NCBI RefSeq assembly: GCF_030811685.1
Contig: NZ_JAUSRF010000003.1
Coordinates: 310,001 to 374,000, forward strand
Origin: Neorhizobium huautlense
Lineage (GTDB): Bacteria; Pseudomonadota; Alphaproteobacteria; Rhizobiales; Rhizobiaceae
Direction of reading: 5' to 3'
Length of the DNA: 64,000 nucleotides
Below are positions 44,077 to 52,958 of this stretch, piece after piece (within the stretch, counting starts at the first letter, position 1; each line of letters begins with the position of its first letter). The notes under the pieces were generated by a model that had not been told where the DNA came from, ran no database searches, and worked only from the letters and a program-made list of their open reading frames with translations. Position numbers and translations under genes: made by a program.

Positions 44077-44579
44077 TCCGGCTTCTCCTCCCAGTGTCGC
44101 CTCAATGTCATCGTCGATCTTTTCGCCGCGTGGTTCGCTCCTCGTTTCAAACCACGTGGCATTCATGCGGCCATGGATAATGCTCCCTGGGCTCCCGGTG
44201 CTTCCTGCAACCTGTGGGTCATCCTAGCATGCACGAACGGGGGCAGGGTGCAATCGGACGAATGTCGGATTGCACCGGTGCCGGCAGCCGCCCGCGCCGG
44301 TGCGCGCACCATCTCTCTCACGCAAGACATGCATGTGGAATTGGCGCGGCGAACAGCCCGCGCGGCAGTCATGATCGTCGATTTTTCGGTATCCTGCACG
44401 GCGCTTCCTCCCCAGGAGCCACACAAGTTTCGGCACCTGATAACGGTACCGGTATCGGTAACATGGGCGATTTTTTTGGTTTATGTCAAGCGCGGACGGT
44501 TTTCCTTCGATCACAAACGCCCTATGACTATCTCAGCCGCTCACGATGCGGCCTCTGGAATTTCGGGGATCCTTTCGGG
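44077..44579. promoter_or_regulatory. Divergent promoter with a LacI-type operator
   Basis: This 503-base region separates the denD operon from the LacI gene. GATAACGGTACCGGTATC (44439-44456) is an 18-base near-palindrome (16 of 18 symmetric) centred on GGTACC, the shape of a LacI-family site. A further GGTAAC half-site follows 3 bases on. It lies 124 bases before the regulator start and about 360 before denD. Confidence 0.5.
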
Positions 44580-45581
44580 ATGCGCAGATCCACTCTGGAA
44601 GAAGTTGCAGCACTCGCCGGCGTCAGCAAGATGACGGCGTCGCGGGCGTTGCGCGGTGCTTCCGATGTCGCGCATGATACCCGTGAACGGGTTCGAAAAG
44701 CGGCCGAAAAGTTGAGTTATGTCGGCAACCGGCTGGCGCTTTCCCTTTCGTCACAGCGCACCAATCTTGTCGCGGTGGTCGTGCCCAGCATGTCCAATAC
44801 CGTGTTCCCGGAGGTGCTGTCGGGCATCAATGCGGGGCTGGTGGGGTCCGGCATGCAGGCGGTTTTCGGTATCTCCGATTACGATGAAGAAAAAGAGCGC
44901 GAGATCATTCGCGACATGCTGTCCTGGCAGCCATCGGCGATCATCGTGACCGGGCTCGATCAGCCGGACGATACCGTCGCCATGCTGAAAAGCGCGGGAA
45001 TTCCTATCATCCAGCTGATGGATCTCGATGGCACGCCGGTGGATTTTAATGTCGGCCTGTCACACGGAGAGGCCGGTCGCGACATGGCGGTGGCACTGTT
45101 GGCGGCGGGGCGCCGAAAGATCGCCTATGTCGGCAGCGCCCTTGAAAAGGATCTTCGCGCGGTGAAGCGCATGACCGCGTTCGCGGGTGTGCTGGCCGCC
45201 CAGGGGCTGTCCTTCGTGGCGGAGCAGGTGGATGACGGTTTTTCGTCTATCGCGCGTGGCAAGCGGCTGACCGCCCGGCTGCTGGCATCGAACCCGGATA
45301 TCGATTGTATCTATTATTCCAATGATGACATGGCGGCTGGCGGTTTGTTCTGTTGCATGGAAATGGGCATTCCGGTGCCCTCGCAGATCGTGCTTGCCGG
45401 CTTCAACGGTCTCGACCTGACCGAGGCACTGCCGGCACCGATCGCGACCAGCAAATCCCCGCGCCGGGCAATGGGAGAGGCCGCGGCACGGCTGATCACC
45501 GACATCATGCGAAATGCCAGCGAAACAGGCCCCAAGACGATTGTGTTCAAGCCGCCGATCACGGGGCTGAGGACGGTCTGA
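44580..45581 (+). CDS. LacI-family transcriptional regulator (GntR-I/gluconate type)
   Basis: A 333-residue regulator with the HTH TLEEVAALAGVSKMTASRAL at residues 5-24 and a periplasmic-binding-like effector domain (LVAVVVPSMSNTVFPEVLSGI, then AIIVTGLDQPDDTVAMLKSAG and GFNGLDLTEALPAPIATSKSP). The effector domain resembles gluconate/aldonate-responsive members. It is divergent from the denD-transporter operon and co-directional with the aldolase and D-lactate dehydrogenase, and probably controls both through the dyad at 44439. Confidence 0.92.
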   Translation: MRRSTLEEVAALAGVSKMTASRALRGASDVAHDTRERVRKAAEKLSYVGNRLALSLSSQRTNLVAVVVPSMSNTVFPEVLSGINAGLVGSGMQAVFGISDYDEEKEREIIRDMLSWQPSAIIVTGLDQPDDTVAMLKSAGIPIIQLMDLDGTPVDFNVGLSHGEAGRDMAVALLAAGRRKIAYVGSALEKDLRAVKRMTAFAGVLAAQGLSFVAEQVDDGFSSIARGKRLTARLLASNPDIDCIYYSNDDMAAGGLFCCMEMGIPVPSQIVLAGFNGLDLTEALPAPIATSKSPRRAMGEAAARLITDIMRNASETGPKTIVFKPPITGLRTV

Positions 45582-45625
45582 TCGGAGGTGTTCATGCACG
45601 AAATTCGAGGAGTGACGGGAGCGAC

Positions 45626-46414
45626 ATGAGCGAGAATAAGTTCAAGACGGCCATTGGAAGCGGACAGCAGCAGATCGGGCTTTGGCTCTCTACCGGCGAG
45701 GCTGTCGTCGCCGATATCGTCGGCCGCACCGGTTTCGACTGGCTGGTGATCGATGGCGAGCATGGGCCGAACGATCTGCGCAGCATCATGCGGCAGCTGC
45801 AGGTTCTGGATGGGTTGCCGGTCGAGCCGGTGGTGCGGCCGCCGGTCGGATCCAAATGGATGATCAAGCAATTGCTCGATATCGGTGCCCGCACGCTACT
45901 GATCCCGATGGTCAATACGCCGGAAGAGGCGGCCGAATGCGTGCGCTCCGTGCGTTATCCCCCAAACGGTGATCGTGGCATGGGCGCGATTGTCGCGCGA
46001 GCATCACGTTACGGCACGGTGAGCGATTATGCCGCGCAGGCCAGCGACGAGATCTGCCTTCTGGTTCAAGTCGAAACGAAGGAAGCGCTGGAAAACCTTG
46101 AAGCCATTGCAAAAACCGATGGTGTCGACGGTGTATTCATCGGCCCGGCCGATCTTTCTGCGGATATCGGAAAGCCGCTGAAAAGCGACGAGGTTCTGTC
46201 GGCGATCGATCAGGCGATCGAAACCATCGTTGCTGCCGGCAAACCGGCCGGCATCCTCACCTTCGACGAGGAACTGAACCGCCGCTTCATCGCCAGGGGT
46301 GCGAGCTTCGTGGCGGTCGGTGCCGATGTTACCGTGCTTCTGACGACGCTGGCTTCGCTTTCGGGGCGCTACAAGAATGGTGGGGCCGAGCCCATGAAAG
46401 TCACCAGTTATTGA
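45626..46414 (+). CDS. HpcH/HpaI-family aldolase
   Basis: A 262-residue class II pyruvate aldolase. The VIDGEHGPND segment with a catalytic His is at about residues 42-51, the metal-binding LVQVETKEAL at about 147-156 and GPADLSADIG at about 173-182; RPPVGSK provides the substrate-binding arginine. These enzymes cleave 2-keto-3-deoxy or 4-hydroxy-2-oxo acids to pyruvate and an aldehyde. GGGAGC precedes ATG 45626. Within this island it could close a dehydration/aldol route for an aldonate. Confidence 0.92.
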   Translation: MSENKFKTAIGSGQQQIGLWLSTGEAVVADIVGRTGFDWLVIDGEHGPNDLRSIMRQLQVLDGLPVEPVVRPPVGSKWMIKQLLDIGARTLLIPMVNTPEEAAECVRSVRYPPNGDRGMGAIVARASRYGTVSDYAAQASDEICLLVQVETKEALENLEAIAKTDGVDGVFIGPADLSADIGKPLKSDEVLSAIDQAIETIVAAGKPAGILTFDEELNRRFIARGASFVAVGADVTVLLTTLASLSGRYKNGGAEPMKVTSY

Positions 46415-46428
46415 GGGCAGGGAAGGGA

Positions 46429-48138
46429 ATGAACGATCTTCTCGAAAAACTTCGCGATGCCGTTGGCCGTCGCCATGTGCTGACAGGCGACACGGAAACC
46501 CGGCGTTTCCGCCAGGGATACCGCTATGGCGGCGGTGCGGCGGTGGCCGTGGTGCGGCCCGGCACGCTGGTGGAGATGTGGCGCGCGCTGCAGGCCTGCC
46601 ATCAGGCCGGCGTCGTCATCATCATGCAGGCCGCCAATACCGGCCTGACCGGCGGTTCGACACCGGTGCCGGAAGGGTATGACCGGCCGGTGGTGGTGAT
46701 CAACACGCTGCGTCTTCGGCGGCTCGATCTCGTCAATCGCGGCCAGCAGGTGGTGTCGCATCCGGGTGTGACGCTCGACCAGCTGGAAAAGGCGCTGCGG
46801 CCGATCGGCCGCGAACCGCATTCGGTGATCGGCTCGAGTTGCATCGGCGCTTCCGTGACCGGTGGTGTGTGCAACAATTCCGGCGGCGCGCTGATCCGGC
46901 GCGGCCCCGCCTTCACGCAGTTTGCGCTCTATGCCCGCGTCGATGCGAATGGCGAGCTACGACTGGTCAACAATCTCGGCATAACGCTGGGGGATGCGCC
47001 CGAAGACATCCTGCGACGGCTCGATGAGGGCCGTTTCGACGAAGGTGATATCGTCGAGGTCTCGAACCTCCACGCTTCCGACCATGAATATTGCGACCAT
47101 GTCCGCGATATTTCCGCCGATACGCCGGCACGCTTCAATGCCGATCCGCGCCGCCTTTACGAGGCCTCCGGCTCGGCCGGCAAGCTCGCCGTCTTTGCGT
47201 TGCGGCTCGATACGTTTGCCGCCGATGATGAGGCGCAGGTGTTTTATATCGGCAGCAACGATCCGGCAGAGCTCGAAACCATCCGCCGCGACATTCTTGG
47301 CGGTTTTGCCAACCTACCGATTGCTGGCGAATACATGCACCGCTCCGCCTATGATGCGAGTGCGCGTTACGGCAAGGACTTGTTTGTCTACATTCAGGCC
47401 TTTGGCACGGATAAGGTGCCGCTGGCGTTTTCGTGGAAAAGCCGCTTCGATGGTTTGACCGAAAAGCTGGGACTTGGCGGCGCGATCAGCGATCGCATCC
47501 TGCAATTCATCTTCGACCGCATGCCCAATCATCTGCCACGCCGCATGAACGAATATCGCGATCGCTTTGAACATCATCTGCTTTTGAAGATGGGAGATGC
47601 CGGAATTGATGAAGCGCGGGACTATCTGGTAGAGCGTTTTCCGTCAGCAAACGGCGACTATTTCGAATGCGATGACAAGGAAGGTGCTGCGGCACTGCTC
47701 AACCGGTTTTCCGTGGGGGGCGCGATGGTGCGTTATCGCGCCGTGCATCCGAAAACGGTGGAGGATATCGTCGCGCTCGACATCGCCCTGCCGCGCAACA
47801 CAATCGACTGGTTCGAGCGCCTGCCGCCGGAAATTGCAAAAAAGATCGATTTCACAATGTATTGCGGGCACTTCTTCTGCCATGTTCTGCATCAGGAATA
47901 TCAGGTGAAGAAGGGCGAGGATTGCGAGGCGATCAAACACGATATTCTGGCGCTGCTGAAGGCGCGCGGCGCGGAATATCCGGCGGAGCACAATGTCGGC
48001 CACCTTTATGGAGCCGCCGAAAGCCTGAAGGCGTTTTACCGCGAACTCGATCCGACCAACGTGTTTAATCCGGGGATCGGCAAGACCTCGCTCAAGCTCG
48101 ACTGGAAGGATGCCGGCCATTACGGCCGGCAGGCCTGA
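46429..48138 (+). CDS. dld: FAD-dependent, quinone-linked D-lactate dehydrogenase
   Basis: A 569-residue flavoprotein resembling E. coli Dld, a peripheral membrane enzyme that oxidises D-lactate to pyruvate and passes electrons to quinone. The FAD-binding segment AANTGLTGGSTPVPEGYDR lies near residues 71-89, followed by GSSCIGASVTGGVCNNSGG (about 139-157). C-terminal EHNVGHLYGA and LDPTNVFNPGIGKTS match the family, and the length is right. GGGAAGGG precedes ATG 46429, 14 bases after the aldolase stop. A hairpin formed by GCCGGCC/GGCCGGC overlaps the end of the gene. Confidence 0.92.
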   Translation: MNDLLEKLRDAVGRRHVLTGDTETRRFRQGYRYGGGAAVAVVRPGTLVEMWRALQACHQAGVVIIMQAANTGLTGGSTPVPEGYDRPVVVINTLRLRRLDLVNRGQQVVSHPGVTLDQLEKALRPIGREPHSVIGSSCIGASVTGGVCNNSGGALIRRGPAFTQFALYARVDANGELRLVNNLGITLGDAPEDILRRLDEGRFDEGDIVEVSNLHASDHEYCDHVRDISADTPARFNADPRRLYEASGSAGKLAVFALRLDTFAADDEAQVFYIGSNDPAELETIRRDILGGFANLPIAGEYMHRSAYDASARYGKDLFVYIQAFGTDKVPLAFSWKSRFDGLTEKLGLGGAISDRILQFIFDRMPNHLPRRMNEYRDRFEHHLLLKMGDAGIDEARDYLVERFPSANGDYFECDDKEGAAALLNRFSVGGAMVRYRAVHPKTVEDIVALDIALPRNTIDWFERLPPEIAKKIDFTMYCGHFFCHVLHQEYQVKKGEDCEAIKHDILALLKARGAEYPAEHNVGHLYGAAESLKAFYRELDPTNVFNPGIGKTSLKLDWKDAGHYGRQA

Positions 48139-48164
48139 AGCCGAAAGGTTCTTAATCCGTTGCG

Positions 48165-48644
48165 TTATGCTGCACTGTTTCCGGCAGTATCTGCGCCGTC
48201 CTGCGTGTCGATACCGAGTGCCTGCTTGATGGCCTCGCGGATTTCCGCCTCGATAGCCTCGCGCTGTTCCGCCGGCATTCTGGCAAGATCTTCCTCGGTC
48301 AGGTTTTTCTCTTCGAGATATTTGGCGCGCAGGATTTCGGCGAGGCTCCTGTTGGCCAGATCGCCGAATTCCTGCTCGGCATCGGTGCGGGTCTCGCCGC
48401 CATCCTGCCATACGTCTTCCTGCTTGGCGCTCGCGGCATTGCTGGACGTTAGGTCCCAGAGCGCGCTCGACAGTTTTGCCGAAGCGCCGTCGTCCGAGCC
48501 GATCTGCCCGCCAGTCAGGGCGGAAGATACGGTGCTGCGTGTGTTCGCCGGGCTTTCCGATGGTGTGGAGTTTGTCTGGGATTTGCCGGCCGTCAGGCCT
48601 GAATAGATGGCGTATGAATAGGTGGTGCTACCAATGATCGTCAT
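48165..48644 (-). CDS. Hypothetical protein, 159 residues
   Basis: A 159-residue hydrophilic protein. The N-terminus (MTIIGSTTYSYAIYSGLTAG) is followed by a Ser/Thr-rich linker and a charged C-terminal helix (LAEILRAKYLEEKNLTEEDL, MPAEQREAIEAEIREAIKQ). The ATG at 48642-48644 has a GAGG site eight bases upstream; an ATG three codons earlier is alternative. No signal peptide is certain. I do not recognise the family; it is convergent with dld. Confidence 0.6.
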   Translation of the reverse strand: MTIIGSTTYSYAIYSGLTAGKSQTNSTPSESPANTRSTVSSALTGGQIGSDDGASAKLSSALWDLTSSNAASAKQEDVWQDGGETRTDAEQEFGDLANRSLAEILRAKYLEEKNLTEEDLARMPAEQREAIEAEIREAIKQALGIDTQDGADTAGNSAA

Positions 48645-48827
48645 AATCGACATCCTCGTGAAACCGAGGAAGGCCTAACAACCCAAACCTGCACGAAACT
48701 GTCTTGCGCTCGGCTTTGTGGTGGTCGTTCGGCTATGGAAGCTTTATGCGGTTCTGTTGTGCATACACTCGATTTCCTATGCGCATCGGGCGTACGTCAT
48801 GCCGTCTTGCGAAACGAGGAGACGAAG

Positions 48828-49796
48828 GTGACTGCACGACTTGCAAACATCAGAACGGTTACGGCGCTGATCACGCCTTTTACCGGTGACACCGTGGATC
48901 GCCGCGCCCTTGCGACGTTTGTCGATTGCCAGCGCAGGGCCGGTATCGATGCGGTCATCATCTGCGATGTTATCGGCGAAGGTTATGCGTTGAGCGACGA
49001 CGAACGCGACATTATCCTTTCCACCTGCCTTGAACGGGCCGAGGGCCGGCTCGCGGTGCTGGTTGCCACGGGCACTTACGCAACCGAACGCAGCATCATG
49101 TTGACCCAGCGCGCGCAGGAACTTGGCGCGGACGGATTGCTGGTGACGGTACCCTATTATTCCAAGCCGACCAGGGCCGGCATCGTCTCCCACTTTCGAG
49201 CCATTGCCGGCGCAACCCATCTGCCGGTCATCATCGACGATGATCCGCTCAGGACGGTCGTCGAAGGTGGCGCCATGCTGCTTTCGGCACTTTCGGACGT
49301 GCAGAATGTCGTCGGGGTTCGTCATGGCGCAGGCCGTCTTGCCGCCTTTGCGCAACTCGAGCCGGTGCTGCGCCGGCGTTATCACCATTATTGCGCAGAC
49401 GAGATTGATCTTCCCGCCTTTCTGGCCTGCGGCGGCCACGGGATGATGTCATCCTACGGCAATCTTTTTCCCTTCCGGCTGGCGGCCATCGGGCGCGGCT
49501 TTGCGGGCGCGGTCGGTCAGTTTCGGCGTGAAATGGCAGCACTTCTCGATGCGACGCACGGTCAGTGGGATGCCGCCGTGATCAAGACGGCTTGCGCCAT
49601 CCTGCACGGCGATTCAGCCGGCGTCAGGTTGCCGATGGTCGAGCCGGATACCGAGATTAGCGATGCCGTTCGCCGGGTGTTGATCACCCTCGACGCGCCG
49701 GCCGGAGCATCGCCGCCGCAGGCGGTTGCCCGTTCGATTGCCGAGATGGCCCCACCATCACAGATGCGGCCATCTCGTTGTTCAAAGCAAGCCTAA
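48828..49796 (+). CDS. DapA-family (dihydrodipicolinate synthase-like) protein lacking the Schiff-base lysine
   Basis: A 322-residue TIM-barrel protein of the DHDPS/NAL family. The start is GTG 48828 after GAGGAGACGAAG. The TVPYYSKPT loop (about residues 107-115) keeps the proton-relay tyrosine. The GTTGE motif reads DVIGE and the GIK position that holds the catalytic lysine reads GVRHG, so Arg165 replaces Lys. LACGGHGMMSSYGN and the C-terminal half are family-typical. Without the lysine a Schiff-base aldolase reaction is unlikely, so it may be a repurposed enzyme or a binding protein. It stands alone before the siderophore block. Confidence 0.8.
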   Translation: MTARLANIRTVTALITPFTGDTVDRRALATFVDCQRRAGIDAVIICDVIGEGYALSDDERDIILSTCLERAEGRLAVLVATGTYATERSIMLTQRAQELGADGLLVTVPYYSKPTRAGIVSHFRAIAGATHLPVIIDDDPLRTVVEGGAMLLSALSDVQNVVGVRHGAGRLAAFAQLEPVLRRRYHHYCADEIDLPAFLACGGHGMMSSYGNLFPFRLAAIGRGFAGAVGQFRREMAALLDATHGQWDAAVIKTACAILHGDSAGVRLPMVEPDTEISDAVRRVLITLDAPAGASPPQAVARSIAEMAPPSQMRPSRCSKQA

Positions 49797-49808
49797 AGGT
49801 TCGCAGCG

Positions 49809-52040
49809 TCAGAAATCGAACGACGCGGACAGCTTGAACGTGCGGGGAGCGCCAGCGGCGAGGAAGCCGCGGGCCGAAGACGCCCAGTAGTTTTCATCGA
49901 AGACGTTCTGGACGTTTGCCCGGATCTCGACCGGCTTGCCGTTCAACCCTTCCGTCTTGTAGCGCGCGCCGAGATCGACACGTGTCCAGCCATCGACCTT
50001 CTGGGTATTGGCCCGGTCATAATAGGTGCTGCCGCTGTGGAGGACACGACCGGTCAGGGTAAAACCTTCCACCCAGGGCGTGTCGTATTCGCCATAGAGG
50101 CTGATCGTGGTTTTTGGAACGCCCGGTACGCGGCTTCCACCCGCGGCTTTCGCCTGCGTGAAAGTCACCCCACCAAGAAGGCGAACGCCATCAATCGGCT
50201 CGCCGAACGCAGACAGTTCGACGCCCCTGTTGGTCTGAAGACCATCGACAGAAAAGACGTTCGTTAGCGGATCAGTGTAGCCGCTTTCCTGTGTGATCTC
50301 GAACAGGGCCGCAGTAACCGCCATCGAACCGAAATCATATTTGATCCCGATTTCCTTCTGGTCATGGACAAAGGGCGAGAACACTTCGTTGGCATTGGCG
50401 GCGGTCGCCGGAGCAATTGGTCCTTCCGTCAGCGCCTCGACGTAATTGGCATAAACGGAAAGATTGTCGGTCACGCGCAGGTTTGCCGCCACGGCAGGGC
50501 TGAACCGCGATTCCTCGTAAAAGTAGTTTTGCACGCCGACCGGACCTCTGTCGGGCCGGGTGTTGAAACCTCTCGAGCGAATCTGCTGATAGCGACCGCC
50601 TACCGTCACTTCCAGGCGATCGTCGAAGAAGGACAAGGTATCCGAGATCGCCAAGCTGGTGGAAAGCAGATCGGCAAAAAGCGGCAGATCGCTTGATCGC
50701 GGCAGGGCACCGATGTTGACCGATCCGTCCGGCAGATAAATCGGATTGTAGATGTTGGTAGGGTAGGAGCCGGGAAGGCCGAGTGCACCGGGAACGAAAC
50801 CGCCTCTATAATTTTCGTTGAGACTTTGCTGCAGCGAGAGGCTGACCTTGTGTCCGACCGGGCCGGTGTCGAATTCCGAACGCAGGCCGATCTCGCCGGA
50901 AAAGCCCTGAATCTGTTGCGGCTGGATAGCCAGCTCCGAGATCGCGTCGCCGTTCGCATTCTGGATCGTATAGGACGAGGTCAGAAAATCCTCGCGGTAA
51001 CGGCTCGCGCCGGCTGCGGCATAGATCGTCGTGTTGTCGAGAATATCGTATTCGATACGGGCAGCCGCCATGTTGTGCGTGCTGTCATGATATTCAAACG
51101 GGCTTGCGGTGTTTATCTTTCCATCAGGAGCGTCCGGGATGACAATGCCGGGGCGGGCGGCATTGAAGAGAGATGTCGGCGCGTCGATATTCTGGGTCGA
51201 GTGGTTCAGGTCCAGCGAAGCGCGAACATCTTCGCCGCGGTAATCGATCCCCAGCGAGGCAACGCCGACCTCGATGTCATTATGATCCATGCCGGTCTGG
51301 CCGAAGCGGTAGGCGGCGTTGCCGCGTATGCCCCATTCGCCGGCGGGACCGAAGCGACGGCCCACATCGGCATGGGTCCACAACTGGCTATCGCTCATGT
51401 AGGTGGTGGTGAGCCGGGTCAGCGGTTGGTCCGCCGCGCGTTTCGGGATCAGGTTGATGGTGCCGCCGACACGCCCGATGCCGCCGTTTACAAAGGCGGT
51501 CGGGCCCTTGAGGATCTCGATCCGCTCTATGCTTTCGGCGAAGCTGCGCCTTGGATTGGCGATATAGGGGAGGCCGTCGTAAAGGACGTCGAGATTGACC
51601 ACGGAAAAGCCGCGAATGAAAAAGGAGTCGCGCTCGCTATAGCCCGGCGCGTCCAGGCGGACGGACGGATCGTTCTGGGCAATGTCGGCGACGGTCTGCG
51701 CCTGCTGGTCGCGGATCAGCTTTTCCGTATAGGATGTCACGCTGAATGGCGTCTGTAGAACCGAGCGGTTGCCGAGTGCGCCGATGCGAGCGCCCTGGGC
51801 AACCTGGTTTCCTGCATATGCTGCCGAAGGTTGGCCGACCGTGCCTGTTTTCGGGGGCTCGCCATCTGACGTAGCGGTCACAACGATCGGTCCGAGTGTC
51901 GTCGCGGACGCGGTTTGATCGCGCTCCGCGCGGCTCGTCTCCTGCGCCTGTGCGGCGGCCGACATAGCGAGCAGCGATACTCCCGCCAGAACAGCGTAGC
52001 TGCGGCCCCTCGAACCTATATGAAAATTGCCCCTCGACAT
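49809..52040 (-). CDS. TonB-dependent siderophore receptor
   Basis: A 743-residue outer-membrane receptor. Signal peptide residues 1-32 (cleavage after AQA), a TonB-box-like PIVVTATSDG, a plug with IRDQQAQTVADIAQNDPSVRLD and FIRGFSVVNLDVLYDGLPYI, then IERIEILKGPTAF and GGIGRVGGTINLIPKR typical of siderophore receptors. The barrel ends in SASFDF. No STN signalling domain is present. It is the last gene of the long minus-strand siderophore block, 156 bases after the ATPase. It likely imports a ferric siderophore, possibly a second substrate or the same one. Confidence 0.92.
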   Translation of the reverse strand: MSRGNFHIGSRGRSYAVLAGVSLLAMSAAAQAQETSRAERDQTASATTLGPIVVTATSDGEPPKTGTVGQPSAAYAGNQVAQGARIGALGNRSVLQTPFSVTSYTEKLIRDQQAQTVADIAQNDPSVRLDAPGYSERDSFFIRGFSVVNLDVLYDGLPYIANPRRSFAESIERIEILKGPTAFVNGGIGRVGGTINLIPKRAADQPLTRLTTTYMSDSQLWTHADVGRRFGPAGEWGIRGNAAYRFGQTGMDHNDIEVGVASLGIDYRGEDVRASLDLNHSTQNIDAPTSLFNAARPGIVIPDAPDGKINTASPFEYHDSTHNMAAARIEYDILDNTTIYAAAGASRYREDFLTSSYTIQNANGDAISELAIQPQQIQGFSGEIGLRSEFDTGPVGHKVSLSLQQSLNENYRGGFVPGALGLPGSYPTNIYNPIYLPDGSVNIGALPRSSDLPLFADLLSTSLAISDTLSFFDDRLEVTVGGRYQQIRSRGFNTRPDRGPVGVQNYFYEESRFSPAVAANLRVTDNLSVYANYVEALTEGPIAPATAANANEVFSPFVHDQKEIGIKYDFGSMAVTAALFEITQESGYTDPLTNVFSVDGLQTNRGVELSAFGEPIDGVRLLGGVTFTQAKAAGGSRVPGVPKTTISLYGEYDTPWVEGFTLTGRVLHSGSTYYDRANTQKVDGWTRVDLGARYKTEGLNGKPVEIRANVQNVFDENYWASSARGFLAAGAPRTFKLSASFDF

Positions 52041-52196
52041 TTCTATTCCTCGTCCCCTGTTCCAAAATTAGGCCGATCCGCAGGCGTCATGCATGCGTTC
52101 AGGCTAATGACGATCGGGGGGAGGATATTTTTCAGCGGGATGCGGAAAATTTGCTGAAAATGCAGGGATTGATCGCTTGAGGGATAGAGCCCGGTG

Positions 52197-52958
52197 TCAC
52201 TTCGTGAAAGGCAACGCCACCGGCTGCCCGTCAATCAGTGTGACGGGGATGTCGAAACCATAGATGAGCCTGAGCGTCTCCGTGGTGACAAGTTCGCGCG
52301 GTGGCCCGTCGGCGACGACCTGGCCGTGTTTCATCGCAATGATGCGATCCGAAAACCCGCCGCCGTAATTGATGTCGTGCAGGACGGTGACGATCGTCTT
52401 GCCCCTTTCATCGGCGATCCATCGCAGCAGGCGCATCAATTCGCGCGAAAAATACATGTCGAGATTGTTCAGGGGTTCATCAAGAAGCAGGTAGTCGGTG
52501 TCCTGGCAGAAAGCCATTGCGACCAGTGCCCGTTGCCGCTGGCCGCCTGACAGGGTTTCGAGAAAGCGGCCGGCGAGGTCAGTCAGATCGAAAAGTTTCA
52601 GCGCTTCGCCCACCATGTCGGCGTCGGCCTGTGTCACATGTCCGCGATTGTGCGGAAAACGTCCGAAACCGACCAGCTCCTTCACCGTCAGTCGGCTGCC
52701 GACCTGATTGTCCTGCCGAAGAATGGCGATCTTTTTCGCCATTTCGCGGCTCGGGGTCGTATCGACGGGCAGGTCATCGATGGTGATCGAACCGGCCTGC
52801 AACGACTGCAGGCGTGAGATGAGGCTGAGAAGCGATGACTTTCCGGCGCCGTTCGGTCCGATTAGCGCGGTCACACCGCCCTTCGGAATGGTCAGGGAAA
52901 CATTTTTCAGGATTTCCGCGGCCCCGTATTGCAGAGAGACCTGTTCGATACGGATCAT
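52197..52958 (-). CDS. Iron-siderophore ABC transporter ATP-binding protein (YclP/FatE-like)
   Basis: A 253-residue ATPase of the iron-chelate type. Walker A GPNGAGKSS (about residues 34-42), signature LSGGQRQR (about 135-142), Walker B YLLLDEPLNNLDM and switch histidine VLHDINYGGG. It overlaps the upstream permease by ATGA. With the two FecCD permeases and the binding protein upstream it forms a YclNOPQ-type ferric-catecholate importer. Confidence 0.92.
   Translation of the reverse strand: MIRIEQVSLQYGAAEILKNVSLTIPKGGVTALIGPNGAGKSSLLSLISRLQSLQAGSITIDDLPVDTTPSREMAKKIAILRQDNQVGSRLTVKELVGFGRFPHNRGHVTQADADMVGEALKLFDLTDLAGRFLETLSGGQRQRALVAMAFCQDTDYLLLDEPLNNLDMYFSRELMRLLRWIADERGKTIVTVLHDINYGGGFSDRIIAMKHGQVVADGPPRELVTTETLRLIYGFDIPVTLIDGQPVALPFTK

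Noticed and set aside
48115..48130. GCCGGCC/GGCCGGC hairpin at the end of dld considered as a terminator
   Set aside because: It lies inside the coding sequence and has no T-run on either strand.
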